Shown in pieces: positions 42,601 through 50,892 of a DNA stretch of 64,000 nucleotides. The DNA comes from Nothopassalora personata (taxonomy: Eukaryota > Ascomycota > Dothideomycetes > Mycosphaerellales > Mycosphaerellaceae). The notes beneath the pieces were generated by a model that worked only from the letters and a program-made list of their open reading frames with translations, did not search any database and was not told the origin of the DNA. The stretch is taken from positions 3,224,001 to 3,288,000 of the forward strand of contig CM066288.1 in the NCBI GenBank assembly GCA_033816765.1, in the 5' to 3' direction. The translations under genes were made by a program, and so were the position numbers. Every line of letters begins with the position of its first letter. Position 1 is the stretch's first letter.

Positions 42601-44929
42601 GACTTATGCAGGCGACCAAAGCCCGAGCGAGATCGTCAATCTCTTTGCCAGACTGCTTGCTAGCAACGACCGTGCGGACGTATGGCAGCAGGATGTGTGT
42701 CCTGGCTGTTCCAGCATGCTTGCCTACGCGGCTTAAAATGGGCAGTAGGCGCAACTTCATCGTCGGCGAAGGTGTTGCCACCACATGGGAGGCCAGGAAT
42801 GCATACGTTGCCGGTCGCAACGTTGCTTTCAGCTCCTTGCGATGTGGCTTCGCAGTGCTGGAAGTGCCATTGAGCTCAGTGGACAAGGACTGCACCACCT
42901 TCTCGGCGTCGATCACGCAGTCCTCAATAATCGGTAGCAGTGCATCCGTCAAGACACGATGGGCATCAGAGGTGGAGAGCCATTGTACTTGACTGCTCTG
43001 CTTGCCATAGATGGTGTCTTTGCTCCATACAGTAGCTTCATCGTTCTTTCCCTTTTCCTGTGGCCGGATCTTGTACAGTGCTTGGAGAGCTTTGCACGCC
43101 ACTCCTGCCGCCGTGCGCACTGCCTTCGCTGGGTCAGCGAGCGCTGCAATCAGGTATGGTATCAGTGCCTGTAGATCCACGAATGCGTAATCTTTTTTAG
43201 CTTGCTGTAGGAGCTCTGCTGTCATCTGCAGAGATTTAACACGAGCCGACACTGGCGCATGGCTCACCCATACACCTGCGAAGAAGGTGAAGGTATTTGG
43301 CTGTTTCGTGCAAGCATTCGTCTCAAGTGAAGGCTGAGCGAGAAGAGCTGCGATATCATCCTCGGAGGGCAGCGCTTGACGGAAAGCTAAGCTGAATTGC
43401 TCAAACGCTTTCTGATGGACTGGATCGAGGAAAGAGGTCTGTTTGCTTGGGAGCTTCGGCAGGCCAGTGAGATCGAGTGCTGGACGGTTGCTAGGTTCTG
43501 CTGGCTGGTCGTCCAGGAGCATTGCGTCGGCATCATCGTCGCCGGCTTCCGCGCTATCGTTGGACTGCAGTTGAAGCGCAAGGTCGGCATCGAGTCGAGC
43601 AGGATTGACTTCTGCACGTTCAGCAGCGGATTTGATTAGTCGCGATCCAATCTCGTTCTCGGCAAGGCTATTCAATATCTTGAGTAGCTCGCTGCGTGAC
43701 TCTTCTCCTCGCTCGGTGCTAGCTGCGGCGTCCAGTATGCCCTGGAGCACGACCACCCTGCCTGCATCCGACACGTTGTGATTGAGCACCGAGGCTGTGA
43801 GCAACGAGGTCATGCGAGGTTCATCCTCTTGGGCTGTAGCATGCAAAGCGCCCAGCGCTGCTCCCACCAGGAGCTTCTCGACCCGACACTTGGCGCCGAT
43901 TCTTTCAACGAGCTCGAGTAAGTTATCATGCCTCGTGATAGCTTTCACTACCGTGCGAGGTAACCTGGTCTCTTCTCGTTCTTCTGCCAGTACTGCTAAG
44001 CAGAGAATTCCATCCTGCACAGTCTGCTCGGTCCAGCCACCCGCAACAGCTTCCATCATAGCGTTAAGTGCTTTGTCGGTCAAAGACGATTTGGTGGCCA
44101 AGATAGTCATGATCATGCAGGATCCAAGATACAGCTCTGGCACACCTTTGATGCTCAGAGCACTCTGTAGTATTGGCAATACCTTTAGCAAGAGGTCTTC
44201 CTCCTTCTGTCTTCGCACTGTGTCCCGTCCAGACCGTGTCGCATCAATCATGACGTTGACAGTCTGTGCTGTAATGCTTGCCCAGAAGCCGAGTAACAGG
44301 GCGGACTGATACCTAGCTTTCGCAACGTTCAGAACGTACTGGCTGAGAGCAGCAAAGAAAGCCGAGTTGTTGCTCGCTGCTGCTACGATGGCATGCCGAG
44401 GCGGGGTTTGCAGCGAAGACACGTATGGATGCAGGAACCTGAAGTTGGGCGGAAGCTGCTCTGGGAGGATGGACAGCAGTGTAGGGAAGATGTGCGACGA
44501 ATGGTATGGCAGGAAGGTCAAGAGCAGCGCCTCCGTATTGTGTTCATGCGCACGAAACCTCCGCACCAGCCATTCCGCCGCCTTCATTGCCGGCTTGAGC
44601 AGAAGCCTCCCTCCAAGCAGAGCCAGAAACCTCTCAATGACGGCGTCCAGTTCTGCATTCTCTTGCGCTGTCATGCTCCCTCGATCTTCGTTTTTGCTCT
44701 GCTCGCTGAACAAGTTCCTTGCAAACGGCGCGAATCGGACATCCAGTTGACATAGCTCTTCGAAGCCCTCGAGGCATAGCTGGTAGATCGTGTCGAAGTT
44801 CTGCGTGGCGGCGTCTCGTGGTTCGAACAGAAGCGATTTGCTGTGGCGGGCTTTTTGCGCCTTGAGGTCGAGCTGGTGCGTGCTTTTGGCGGCAATTGCA
44901 GCCAACTGCTGCTGGAGGACGGTCGCCAT
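39629..44929 (-). CDS. UTP10: U3 snoRNP component UTP10 (HEAT-repeat, BP28 family)
   Basis: 1766 aa in one exon, ATG at 44929. The start MATVLQQQLAAIAAKSTHQLDLKAQKARHSKSLLFEPRDAA is the classic UTP10/HEATR1 opening. The N-terminal conserved domain is followed by HEAT repeats throughout, and the end carries the BP28 C-terminal domain, with FSVLFHAFDLRRRLL, LVTSYYAFLLENTASLL, LLSLLQHAGASN and the final WLPLISELQEDDDGPVERETLRWMKQIEDVTGEDL. It belongs to the t-UTP/UtpA complex of the nucleolar 90S pre-ribosome and links rDNA transcription to 18S processing. Length matches fungal homologues (about 1770-1800). It is divergent from NRDE2 with 256 bp between the ATGs. No oddities are seen. Confidence 0.96.
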   Translation of the reverse strand: MATVLQQQLAAIAAKSTHQLDLKAQKARHSKSLLFEPRDAATQNFDTIYQLCLEGFEELCQLDVRFAPFARNLFSEQSKNEDRGSMTAQENAELDAVIERFLALLGGRLLLKPAMKAAEWLVRRFRAHEHNTEALLLTFLPYHSSHIFPTLLSILPEQLPPNFRFLHPYVSSLQTPPRHAIVAAASNNSAFFAALSQYVLNVAKARYQSALLLGFWASITAQTVNVMIDATRSGRDTVRRQKEEDLLLKVLPILQSALSIKGVPELYLGSCMIMTILATKSSLTDKALNAMMEAVAGGWTEQTVQDGILCLAVLAEEREETRLPRTVVKAITRHDNLLELVERIGAKCRVEKLLVGAALGALHATAQEDEPRMTSLLTASVLNHNVSDAGRVVVLQGILDAAASTERGEESRSELLKILNSLAENEIGSRLIKSAAERAEVNPARLDADLALQLQSNDSAEAGDDDADAMLLDDQPAEPSNRPALDLTGLPKLPSKQTSFLDPVHQKAFEQFSLAFRQALPSEDDIAALLAQPSLETNACTKQPNTFTFFAGVWVSHAPVSARVKSLQMTAELLQQAKKDYAFVDLQALIPYLIAALADPAKAVRTAAGVACKALQALYKIRPQEKGKNDEATVWSKDTIYGKQSSQVQWLSTSDAHRVLTDALLPIIEDCVIDAEKVVQSLSTELNGTSSTAKPHRKELKATLRPATYAFLASHVVATPSPTMKLRLLPILSRVGKHAGTARTHILLPYVRTVVASKQSGKEIDDLARALVACISHRSSEEVQYLQGLATSGGLRSSLAFSRLRQLLRKAAPTKLVDWLLELSNDSATSEDVQSEAVDTLRSLHFPTEVLVHVVEALPNAADLQSQPTPAKKQRTSRTSDVHKLGSIDKDRLNLALRRITLVLELVEQAKPERHPQLLKGLFHLLSELHHYKTLLDSELIYLQGLIINNLLNVVNGLKVSANKDVDRSVIRADLIVDCVRNTSNTQVHHAALLLMSSLASWAPDLVLHSVMPLFTFMSSTILKQGDEYSAHVTDQTVARIIPPLAASLKKRGKDLISGAADLLLSFTAAYEHIPLHRRADLFRNLVDTLGADQALFAIAAMLIERHPEDPGVRRFVSELMNSFSSNTQITAVKQYIDLVFDTLKARRTLSDVVLGYSEKNTEQAKEGTSVLIDGLTDVLGRDVLRKRLARELKASDDNTEILRVAYSSILEKTMQLGLQLKSNADLRDNAADLLTAVLGLMPTKDFIESSAKLMQSGTDDIRQQVFRSLEQRVVTARRGDPAMQSIFIDVLPNCAIFVVPSQPVEVRLAAIACIDRISEKFGKTDRTTVLQVAEQIIGEAALGSDNDKLRRLSLLCLASMVEVLEAEFVPILPKTLDRAISYMEQTLEADEDETSTGLLSAGFGFAMGILDHVPWLLAGAHLDRLFVVAADYDENEASDFTALAARKLPAHDCLASINRTWEQVVTLGGSAARLYMETVQAAVKRHTKSMVLKNAQLLFSVLFHAFDLRRRLLPTADEPSHYGGLFELVDSVTMDTVLKLNDATFRPFFLRLGEWVGQIPEDREGTISRHTSLYSFACTLFDQLKSLVTSYYAFLLENTASLLSSLRPQKGSEGELLRLVIKCLTANLSHDQDGFWQSPAHFDPIVKPLLSLLQHAGASNLEEYVIPAIVELGVAANSPEQHRTLNSTIMATMRHEEAAVRLAAVKAQRALTERLNVDWVGHLPEWLPLISELQEDDDGPVERETLRWMKQIEDVTGEDLNSMLQ

Positions 44930-45185
44930 CGTATAGCACTACAGTTTCCTCCACTGCGCCGCGCAACACAAGCGGAAGAAGTGTGGCTGACCGCGAAGCA
45001 CAAGACATCAGCGTCCATCAAAAAAAAAAGTTCACCAGCTTCCTCGGCACACCTTCCCGTTGCTGCCCCACCACAGCTCAAACGCGTCTGCACTTCCACG
45101 CGACCGACTTGACTCCTGCTCTGCAGGTATGTCAAGCCCTCATCCCCCCGAGGCCATATAGGTGAGCATGACTGACGTGTCCTAG
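44930..45185. promoter_or_regulatory. Divergent UTP10 / NRDE2 promoter with NRDE2 5'-UTR intron
   Basis: 256 bp between two start codons. An A run (about 45021-45030) marks a nucleosome-poor core typical of shared promoters. On the plus strand CTGCAG|GTATGT (donor at 45127) and GTGTCCTAG (acceptor ending at 45185) define a 59-bp intron ending exactly before the NRDE2 ATG. Confidence 0.55.
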
Positions 45186-48100
45186 ATGGAGAAAGCGCCC
45201 GTGCCAAGGTTCACCAGCTTCAAGCCCAAAGTCGCCCGTCAGCAAGAGGACACTGCAGCGTCAGTCGTGAAGGACAAATCATCCTCACGTGAGCGGCATC
45301 ATCGCAGAGAGCACAAGGACGAGCGACGAGAGCATGGCGCCCATGATCGGGGTCGAGATCATCGGAGTCGGGATCATCGGCATCGTGATGAACGCGAGCC
45401 TCGGCACGAGCATCGCCACCGGGAACGCGACCATGTCAAGCCCCGTAGTCCAAAGCGACAGGTAGATTCAGGCGCGGGCGAGGAATCGGACCTGTTCATC
45501 TTTGACCGTCGTGGAGATGCGAAGAATGTCGAGTATGGCAGTCTACATCGTTACAGCATTCCAGCTTACCATCGCGCCGGGTATGGCAACGTGATAGGTC
45601 TGTCAACACAAGCGAAAATTGATCGCGGAGCGAGCAGTGAGAAAGAAGTGATTCTGACTGCAGTCGACCGCAAGAACCGACCCAGGCTTCCAAGATTGCT
45701 GACAGGCAAGGCTGGCAGGAGTCAGGAAACCAGGTTACAATATGTCCTGAATGCTGCAGATGTACCCAAGGACCTGGGTCGTGACTACCTTGAGCTTCGC
45801 CCGACTCGGAAACGCAAGCGTGACAGCGAGTCTCCTGAGGCCGATGGAACCGCTGTAGACTATCGCTCCATCGAGGGCAAGGCGAAAGCGCCGGTTCACC
45901 CAGCAGATGACGATCTGGACTTTGCGTCTGATTCTGAGACGGGCGGTGGCAGCGACCCTCTGGAGCTACAAGTAAGACAGCAGAATGCACTGTTGTCCAA
46001 AGCCACAAAAGCGAAGCCTGACGAGCTGGCTGCTTGGTTCGCCTTAGTAGAGCATCAGGCGAAAATGGTACATCCTGGTGTAGACATCGTCACCTTCACA
46101 TCATCAGAAAGACGAGCGCTAGCAGATCTCCGCTTGTCCATATTACAACAGGCAGCGAGTCACATTACAAAGGGCAGTCCTGGTCGAGATGAGTTGCTAC
46201 TTAGGACAATCGAAGAAGGCTCACTTGTCTGGGACAACACGAAGTTGTCGAGCAAATGGAAAGAAGCTCTGATCGAGTGTCCATCCAGCATCTTGTTGTG
46301 GACGAATCATTTGAATCACGTCCAAGATCAACACACTGGCTTTCGATACGACAAATGCAAAGACTCTTTCTTGCAATGCTTGCAGGTTCTCCGCGAAGCA
46401 TTTGCCCGCGGCACAAGCGGCGAACACACTCGCGTTGGAGAGCTCCAGATCTTCATTCTGCTTCGCTTGACCACGTTCGTTCGAGACGCTGGATACTTGG
46501 AGCTCGCCGTAGCCACTTGGCAAGCATTGCTCGAATACCACTTCTTCATTCCACATGACCTGGTCGCTGCCTCACTAGAGGACAAGCTAGAGTCCTTCGA
46601 ATCGTTTTGGGACACTGAGGCTCCGAGAATAGGCGAGCAAAACGCTCACGGCTGGCGACGGTACCATGAAAGTGGAGATGATCAAGCTCGTCGAAGCAAT
46701 CCATCTCGTCATCCGACTCTGGACCCGCGACGGCCTTGGGCATCTTTCGCAGAGTATGAGGCCTCTTTGGGCGGCTTCTGCCTGCCAGCCCCAGCAGATG
46801 ACGACGATGCTATTACAGACCCGTTTCGCTGCGTCATGTTCTCCGACGTTCGCGATATCTTAGAGGCCACAACCGGCGATCTCAAAGCGTCAACGCTGAT
46901 AGGTGGCTTCCTCGCGTTTTTAGAGCTACCTCCTTTGCCATGCACAGGTGTCCATGACGATGACGAGGTATGGCGCCTCGATCCACATATCGCGGCGTGT
47001 GGAGCCTTCTATGCTACAGACCTGCCGCAGCTGCCACATGATGCAGCCTCGAAACTACGACACTGTCGTGAGACAACAGAAAGCCTCTTTGCTCAAGCAG
47101 GCGCATTTGACGCGTCCCGCGACTCTTATGGACAGGATGGGAGACACGACGACTTCTCGCGCTTCATCGACAGATCTCTGGAAGCTTTGGTGATAGAGAA
47201 CAAGCACGACGATGCTCTGGCAGAATATTATCTTGCCTTCAAGCTCCATTTCCTCCCAGAAGAGGCCATCAGAAGTGCCAAGAAGCTACTAAAAGAACGG
47301 TCTTCGAGCTTGAGGCTATATAACGCATATGCCATGATCGAATTCCAGCTCGGACGCGAGCAGAAAGCTCAAAATGTCTGGTCTACCGCACTGGGGATGC
47401 AAAGCAGCCTCGGTGGCTTATCGCAGGACCATGATGTGCTTCTGTGGCATAGTCGTTTGCTCAGCGCTACTGCATCTTCGGATTCTGCATTGCGCTGCTT
47501 GCTAGACATTAGCAAAGACCAGCCAGGCATTTCAGATACGGGAACTGACGAGCAACATCTATCAATTCATCGCCTTAAAGCCGCACGAAAGTTACAAGAG
47601 GGGTTTGACCGAATGATGCTTGCGGGAATGCAAATGCATGCCGCCTTGTTTGCGGACTGTCTGGCGTGGCTTACATATCTCGGCAGCCAGCATGATCTCG
47701 ATGAAACCTTCCGCGCTTATGAAAAGTGCGGCTCGCGAATGGCTCGTGACAACGCCAGATTGAGTCTCGAGGTCCTGCAGCAGTGCAAGTCGGGCCTCAT
47801 CGAGCATCACATGAAGCTCCAGCGCCCTTACAGGCCTGCTGTGCTTCGACAAGAGGTAGAAGCCAGCTTGCGGTTGTATCCCAACAACAGTCTTCTGATG
47901 CATCTTGCTCAACGGCTGGCTGCGCAGGACCGCCTTCGAACATTAGTCCACGATCAAAGAGGCACAGAACCAATTCAGATGACCATCGTGCAATGGGCAA
48001 GTAAGATCACGGCAGAGCTTCGTCGTACAGAAAATGCCTCATCAGGCTCCACCGTCAACAGCGTTCGGGCAACATTCACCAGCGCTTTGCTCGGTGCCGA

Positions 48101-48383
48101 CAGCAGGGTCAAGCATGCGCCCTCATTATGGTTTATGTGGCTAAGTTTTGAGTGCAATCAGGCAAGCAAAAATGCCAACAAAGGATCAGACACTTTGGTG
48201 CGAGCGAGACAGGTCTTCCTTGATGGGCTGAGACATCTACCTTGGCATAAGCGCTGGGCAATAGCGGGAATGAATTACTTCTCGGAGCATGGGATGAGCC
48301 AAGGAGAACTGAGGCAGGCACATGCTACCTTGATGGATAGGGGCCTCAGACTACGTGTCGATGTTGTGGAGGGTCTACTTTGA
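45186..48383 (+). CDS. NRDE2: Nuclear RNA surveillance factor NRDE2 (Nrl1-like)
   Basis: 1065 aa, one coding exon, ATG at 45186 directly after a 5'-UTR intron. The N-terminus has VPRFTSFKPK, then an Arg/His/Asp/Glu-rich low-complexity region (residues about 30-90). The conserved motif SDLFIFDRRGDAKNVEYGSLHRYSIPAYHRAGYGNVIGL (about 100-140) is in human and S. pombe homologues the part that contacts the helicase Mtr4/Mtl1. The remainder is NRDE-2 superhelix of HAT/TPR-like repeats, for example LQVLREAFARG, VATWQALLEYHFF and VRARQVFLDGLRHLPWHKRW near the C-terminus. In animals and fission yeast the protein acts in nuclear RNA silencing, exosome control and intron retention. Nuclear location is expected. 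Confidence 0.93.
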   Translation: MEKAPVPRFTSFKPKVARQQEDTAASVVKDKSSSRERHHRREHKDERREHGAHDRGRDHRSRDHRHRDEREPRHEHRHRERDHVKPRSPKRQVDSGAGEESDLFIFDRRGDAKNVEYGSLHRYSIPAYHRAGYGNVIGLSTQAKIDRGASSEKEVILTAVDRKNRPRLPRLLTGKAGRSQETRLQYVLNAADVPKDLGRDYLELRPTRKRKRDSESPEADGTAVDYRSIEGKAKAPVHPADDDLDFASDSETGGGSDPLELQVRQQNALLSKATKAKPDELAAWFALVEHQAKMVHPGVDIVTFTSSERRALADLRLSILQQAASHITKGSPGRDELLLRTIEEGSLVWDNTKLSSKWKEALIECPSSILLWTNHLNHVQDQHTGFRYDKCKDSFLQCLQVLREAFARGTSGEHTRVGELQIFILLRLTTFVRDAGYLELAVATWQALLEYHFFIPHDLVAASLEDKLESFESFWDTEAPRIGEQNAHGWRRYHESGDDQARRSNPSRHPTLDPRRPWASFAEYEASLGGFCLPAPADDDDAITDPFRCVMFSDVRDILEATTGDLKASTLIGGFLAFLELPPLPCTGVHDDDEVWRLDPHIAACGAFYATDLPQLPHDAASKLRHCRETTESLFAQAGAFDASRDSYGQDGRHDDFSRFIDRSLEALVIENKHDDALAEYYLAFKLHFLPEEAIRSAKKLLKERSSSLRLYNAYAMIEFQLGREQKAQNVWSTALGMQSSLGGLSQDHDVLLWHSRLLSATASSDSALRCLLDISKDQPGISDTGTDEQHLSIHRLKAARKLQEGFDRMMLAGMQMHAALFADCLAWLTYLGSQHDLDETFRAYEKCGSRMARDNARLSLEVLQQCKSGLIEHHMKLQRPYRPAVLRQEVEASLRLYPNNSLLMHLAQRLAAQDRLRTLVHDQRGTEPIQMTIVQWASKITAELRRTENASSGSTVNSVRATFTSALLGADSRVKHAPSLWFMWLSFECNQASKNANKGSDTLVRARQVFLDGLRHLPWHKRWAIAGMNYFSEHGMSQGELRQAHATLMDRGLRLRVDVVEGLL

Positions 48384-49127
48384 AAGGGATAGGTTCATTC
48401 ACCCATGATCACAGGGGTCATTTCAGGATTACGGGTCCCAAGATCGCCTGATGCACTCCCTCGCACCGTCAGCATTCTCCGAGATGTGAAAAGTGAGGCA
48501 AAGTATGCAAGCAGCGTTTTATACTTTGAACATGTGCTGCCAAGAGAATTCAGCTCTGGTAAACCCCCGCATGGCTTAATTTTAACACTCCCTATCGTTG
48601 GCGCAGTATAGAAGGTACCCCGCCTGATTTCGGATTTTCTGGGGGATCGTTGGGTTCGTGAGGGGAGTGACGATGCACAATAGGATGATGTGGAAGGTTG
48701 TGGAGACGGTGCCGAAGATGTAGATGATGGCTTTTGCGCGGGCGATTTCGCAGGCTTCGAGAGCTGCTGCTGCGGCGGCGGCTTGGTCTTGGGGTTCGGG
48801 CATGGTTGATTGGACGAGGATCGGACTTGAATTTTCCAGTTGTGATTTTGATGTTGCCAAATTTCGAGTGTGAAGTCCGTTACGATTGTGACGTTTGGTC
48901 TTGTGTCGACTGGTGGTATCTTGTGAAGGTGGTGTTGAGGCTGGATGGGTTAGTACAGAGTCGTATGCAGACGAATGCGTTGTTTCGAGGGAGGTTGTCC
49001 TGAGAATTTTCTTCGGACCAAAAGGAGTGGACAGTAGAGTTCGGATGTTTCAGCGCTTGAACGCATGCCATGTCAGTGGGTTCGTGCGATACCTACTATT
49101 AGGAAGCACCATCATCACCCCATCATT
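48384..49127. other. Region between NRDE2 and bystin
   Basis: Holds the 3' ends of two convergent genes and the small membrane-protein ORF listed separately. Otherwise nothing is seen. Confidence 0.4.
48582..48803 (-). CDS. Possible small single-TM protein, 73 aa
   Basis: ATG at 48803 (MPEPQDQAAAAAAALEACE), stop at 48582. An Ala-rich head is followed by one hydrophobic segment, AIIYIFGTVSTTFHIILLCIVTPL, then TNPTIPQKIRNQAGYLLYC. No splice sites are needed and no family is recognised. It lies between the convergent 3' ends of NRDE2 and bystin. A frame of this size could be chance, but the clean anchor followed by a polar tail argues for a small membrane protein. Confidence 0.4.
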   Translation of the reverse strand: MPEPQDQAAAAAAALEACEIARAKAIIYIFGTVSTTFHIILLCIVTPLTNPTIPQKIRNQAGYLLYCANDREC

Positions 49128-50615
49128 CTATGCATCCATCATGGTATCATCGCCGCCATCAGCCATACTCTCTTCCGCCACCACACCCCTTCCTCTACCT
49201 TCCAGCAGTTCTCTCCGCACTTCTGGGCCAATCTGCTTGTGACCTCTCACCAAGAGCAGATCAAGCAAAGCTTCTCGCTGGTCTTCTGTGATCTCGTTCT
49301 TGTACCGCTGCGCAAAGGCCAGCAGACACTGATGCCAGAGCACTGGTAACTTCAGATCCGCAGCACTCTTCTTCGAAAGCCCAGCACCGGACATATTCAC
49401 ATCTCCGCCGTCTGCTTGCTGCATCGCTCGGAATCGAAGGAAGTGGAAGACCAGCGCATCGACAACTCGGAAGGGCAGGGCGTACTTCTTTTCGAGGAGG
49501 GTCCGGATGAAGATGTTGCACGCCCCTGCAGACTCGACATCGTGCATCATCTGCTCTGCTGCAATCTCACACAATCGGTAGAGTGCGGTGGCGGAGTGAA
49601 GGACTGGTATCGAGACCCGTTGGAGGACGGATGAGATGATTTGGGCTTCTCGTAGTGTGCACGTCCCAGAACCGACCAGTGGGAAGAGCAGACCTCGGAA
49701 GAAAGCTGCTGGCTTGTAGAGTGCCTTCTTCATGGCTTTGTAGAGATGCACATTGAGCTTCTTCGTTTCGCGGATTTCTTCGCGCACTCGCGGTAGGAGC
49801 ACATCGGAGCAGAATGCTTGCGCTACAGCCGGTCGTGACGATGTGAAGATCTTGGTGGCTTCATAGACTGCATTCGGTGTCCAGCTGTCCGGTCGTGTGA
49901 TGGAGATGAGGATGTCCCACTGCGGTAGTGTAGGCAGAATCTTGAAAGGCTTGGGAAGCTTCCCGCTCTTGTAGCGCGATAGTAGCAATCCGACCTGTGT
50001 GTACACCTCGACCACCTTCGCTGGCAGCTCGACTGCATCTTCGGGGTCGCCTCCACCCTGCACGTGCATCGGCCTGCCGCCCTGGTCACCTTGGTGTTGT
50101 GCTTCATGTGCTGCAATCTTCTCCAATATCAGATCGGCTAGATTCGTGCCAGGCCCTTGCGCCTCTTCCTCGTCGTTGTGCGGTGCTAGTAGGGTTGCTG
50201 GATCGAATTCGGGGTTGAACTTGTTGAACATGTTGAGATCGTGCGGGTCCACCTCTATCTCCTCGACTTCCTCGTCCGATCCCCACGCTTCTTCGTCGTA
50301 CTCGCCCAACTCCGCGCCACCATCCTCCTCGTCGCTGACCACATCTGTCCGAAACGTGAATGCCGGATTTTGCTGTGGAGGCCGCGACAGCTGGTTCTCT
50401 GCTTCGTCCTCTGCCGCCAAGTCCTGGCCCAGATCTAAGATCCTCCGCGACGACTTGCTGTCGACATAGCCCTGCTGATTGCCCTCCTCGTCCGCCGACT
50501 TTCTCTTTTTGCTCGCCTTCTGCTTGAGTGGGGCTGTGGGCGAATACTCTTCGCTGAGTGGATTGTGCCGCCGCTCCTGACGTGCAGAAGAGTTTGTCCT
50601 CAAAGCTTTCGGCAT
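49128..50615 (-). CDS. ENP1: Bystin / ENP1, 40S ribosome biogenesis factor
   Basis: 495 aa, no intron; ATG at 50615 starts MPKALRTNSSARQERRHNPL. The N-terminal third is charged, with KQKASKKRKSADEE (nuclear localisation type) and acidic stretches. The bystin domain covers about 190-470: YKSGKLPKPFKILPTLPQWDILISITRPDSWTPNAVYEATKIFTS, then LYKAMKKALYKPAAFFRGLLFPL, ISSVLQRVSIPVLHSATALYRL, FIRTLLEKKYALPFRVVDALVFHF, and LPVLWHQCLLAFAQRYK. All are hallmark bystin motifs. ENP1 sits on pre-40S particles, is needed for 18S maturation and leaves late in the cytoplasm. Divergent from BRE2. Confidence 0.96.
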   Translation of the reverse strand: MPKALRTNSSARQERRHNPLSEEYSPTAPLKQKASKKRKSADEEGNQQGYVDSKSSRRILDLGQDLAAEDEAENQLSRPPQQNPAFTFRTDVVSDEEDGGAELGEYDEEAWGSDEEVEEIEVDPHDLNMFNKFNPEFDPATLLAPHNDEEEAQGPGTNLADLILEKIAAHEAQHQGDQGGRPMHVQGGGDPEDAVELPAKVVEVYTQVGLLLSRYKSGKLPKPFKILPTLPQWDILISITRPDSWTPNAVYEATKIFTSSRPAVAQAFCSDVLLPRVREEIRETKKLNVHLYKAMKKALYKPAAFFRGLLFPLVGSGTCTLREAQIISSVLQRVSIPVLHSATALYRLCEIAAEQMMHDVESAGACNIFIRTLLEKKYALPFRVVDALVFHFLRFRAMQQADGGDVNMSGAGLSKKSAADLKLPVLWHQCLLAFAQRYKNEITEDQREALLDLLLVRGHKQIGPEVRRELLEGRGRGVVAEESMADGGDDTMMDA

Positions 50616-50892
50616 TGTCGGTTTGATGTGGTAAATGATTTCCTGTACAGTGAGTGCACCGGTGCTGCTAGAGGCATTCAATTTGATCTACAGTAGAATA
50701 GAAATTCTGACCAGCCACACAGCCAGGGACGGCGCGGGGTCCGCCGCGAACCTTGCCTTGTCTTTGCAGGCACGCGTCGAGCTCCCCATCAGGAACGATT
50801 TGCCTGAGGGTTTGGAACATTCCCTCTTCACAAATGACACATCTGCCATATCTGCCATATCGCTGGCTTGGGAGGAGGATACAGGCGCCAAG
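50616..50892. promoter_or_regulatory. Divergent ENP1 / BRE2 promoter
   Basis: 277 bp between start codons. No TATA box is seen. An in-frame upstream ATG at 50635 could extend BRE2 by 86 residues, but those look like leader sequence. Confidence 0.45.

Noticed and set aside
50635..50892. N-terminal extension of BRE2 from the upstream ATG
   Set aside because: The 86 extra residues look like translated leader and overlap the divergent promoter; the ATG at 50893 starts the typical fungal protein.
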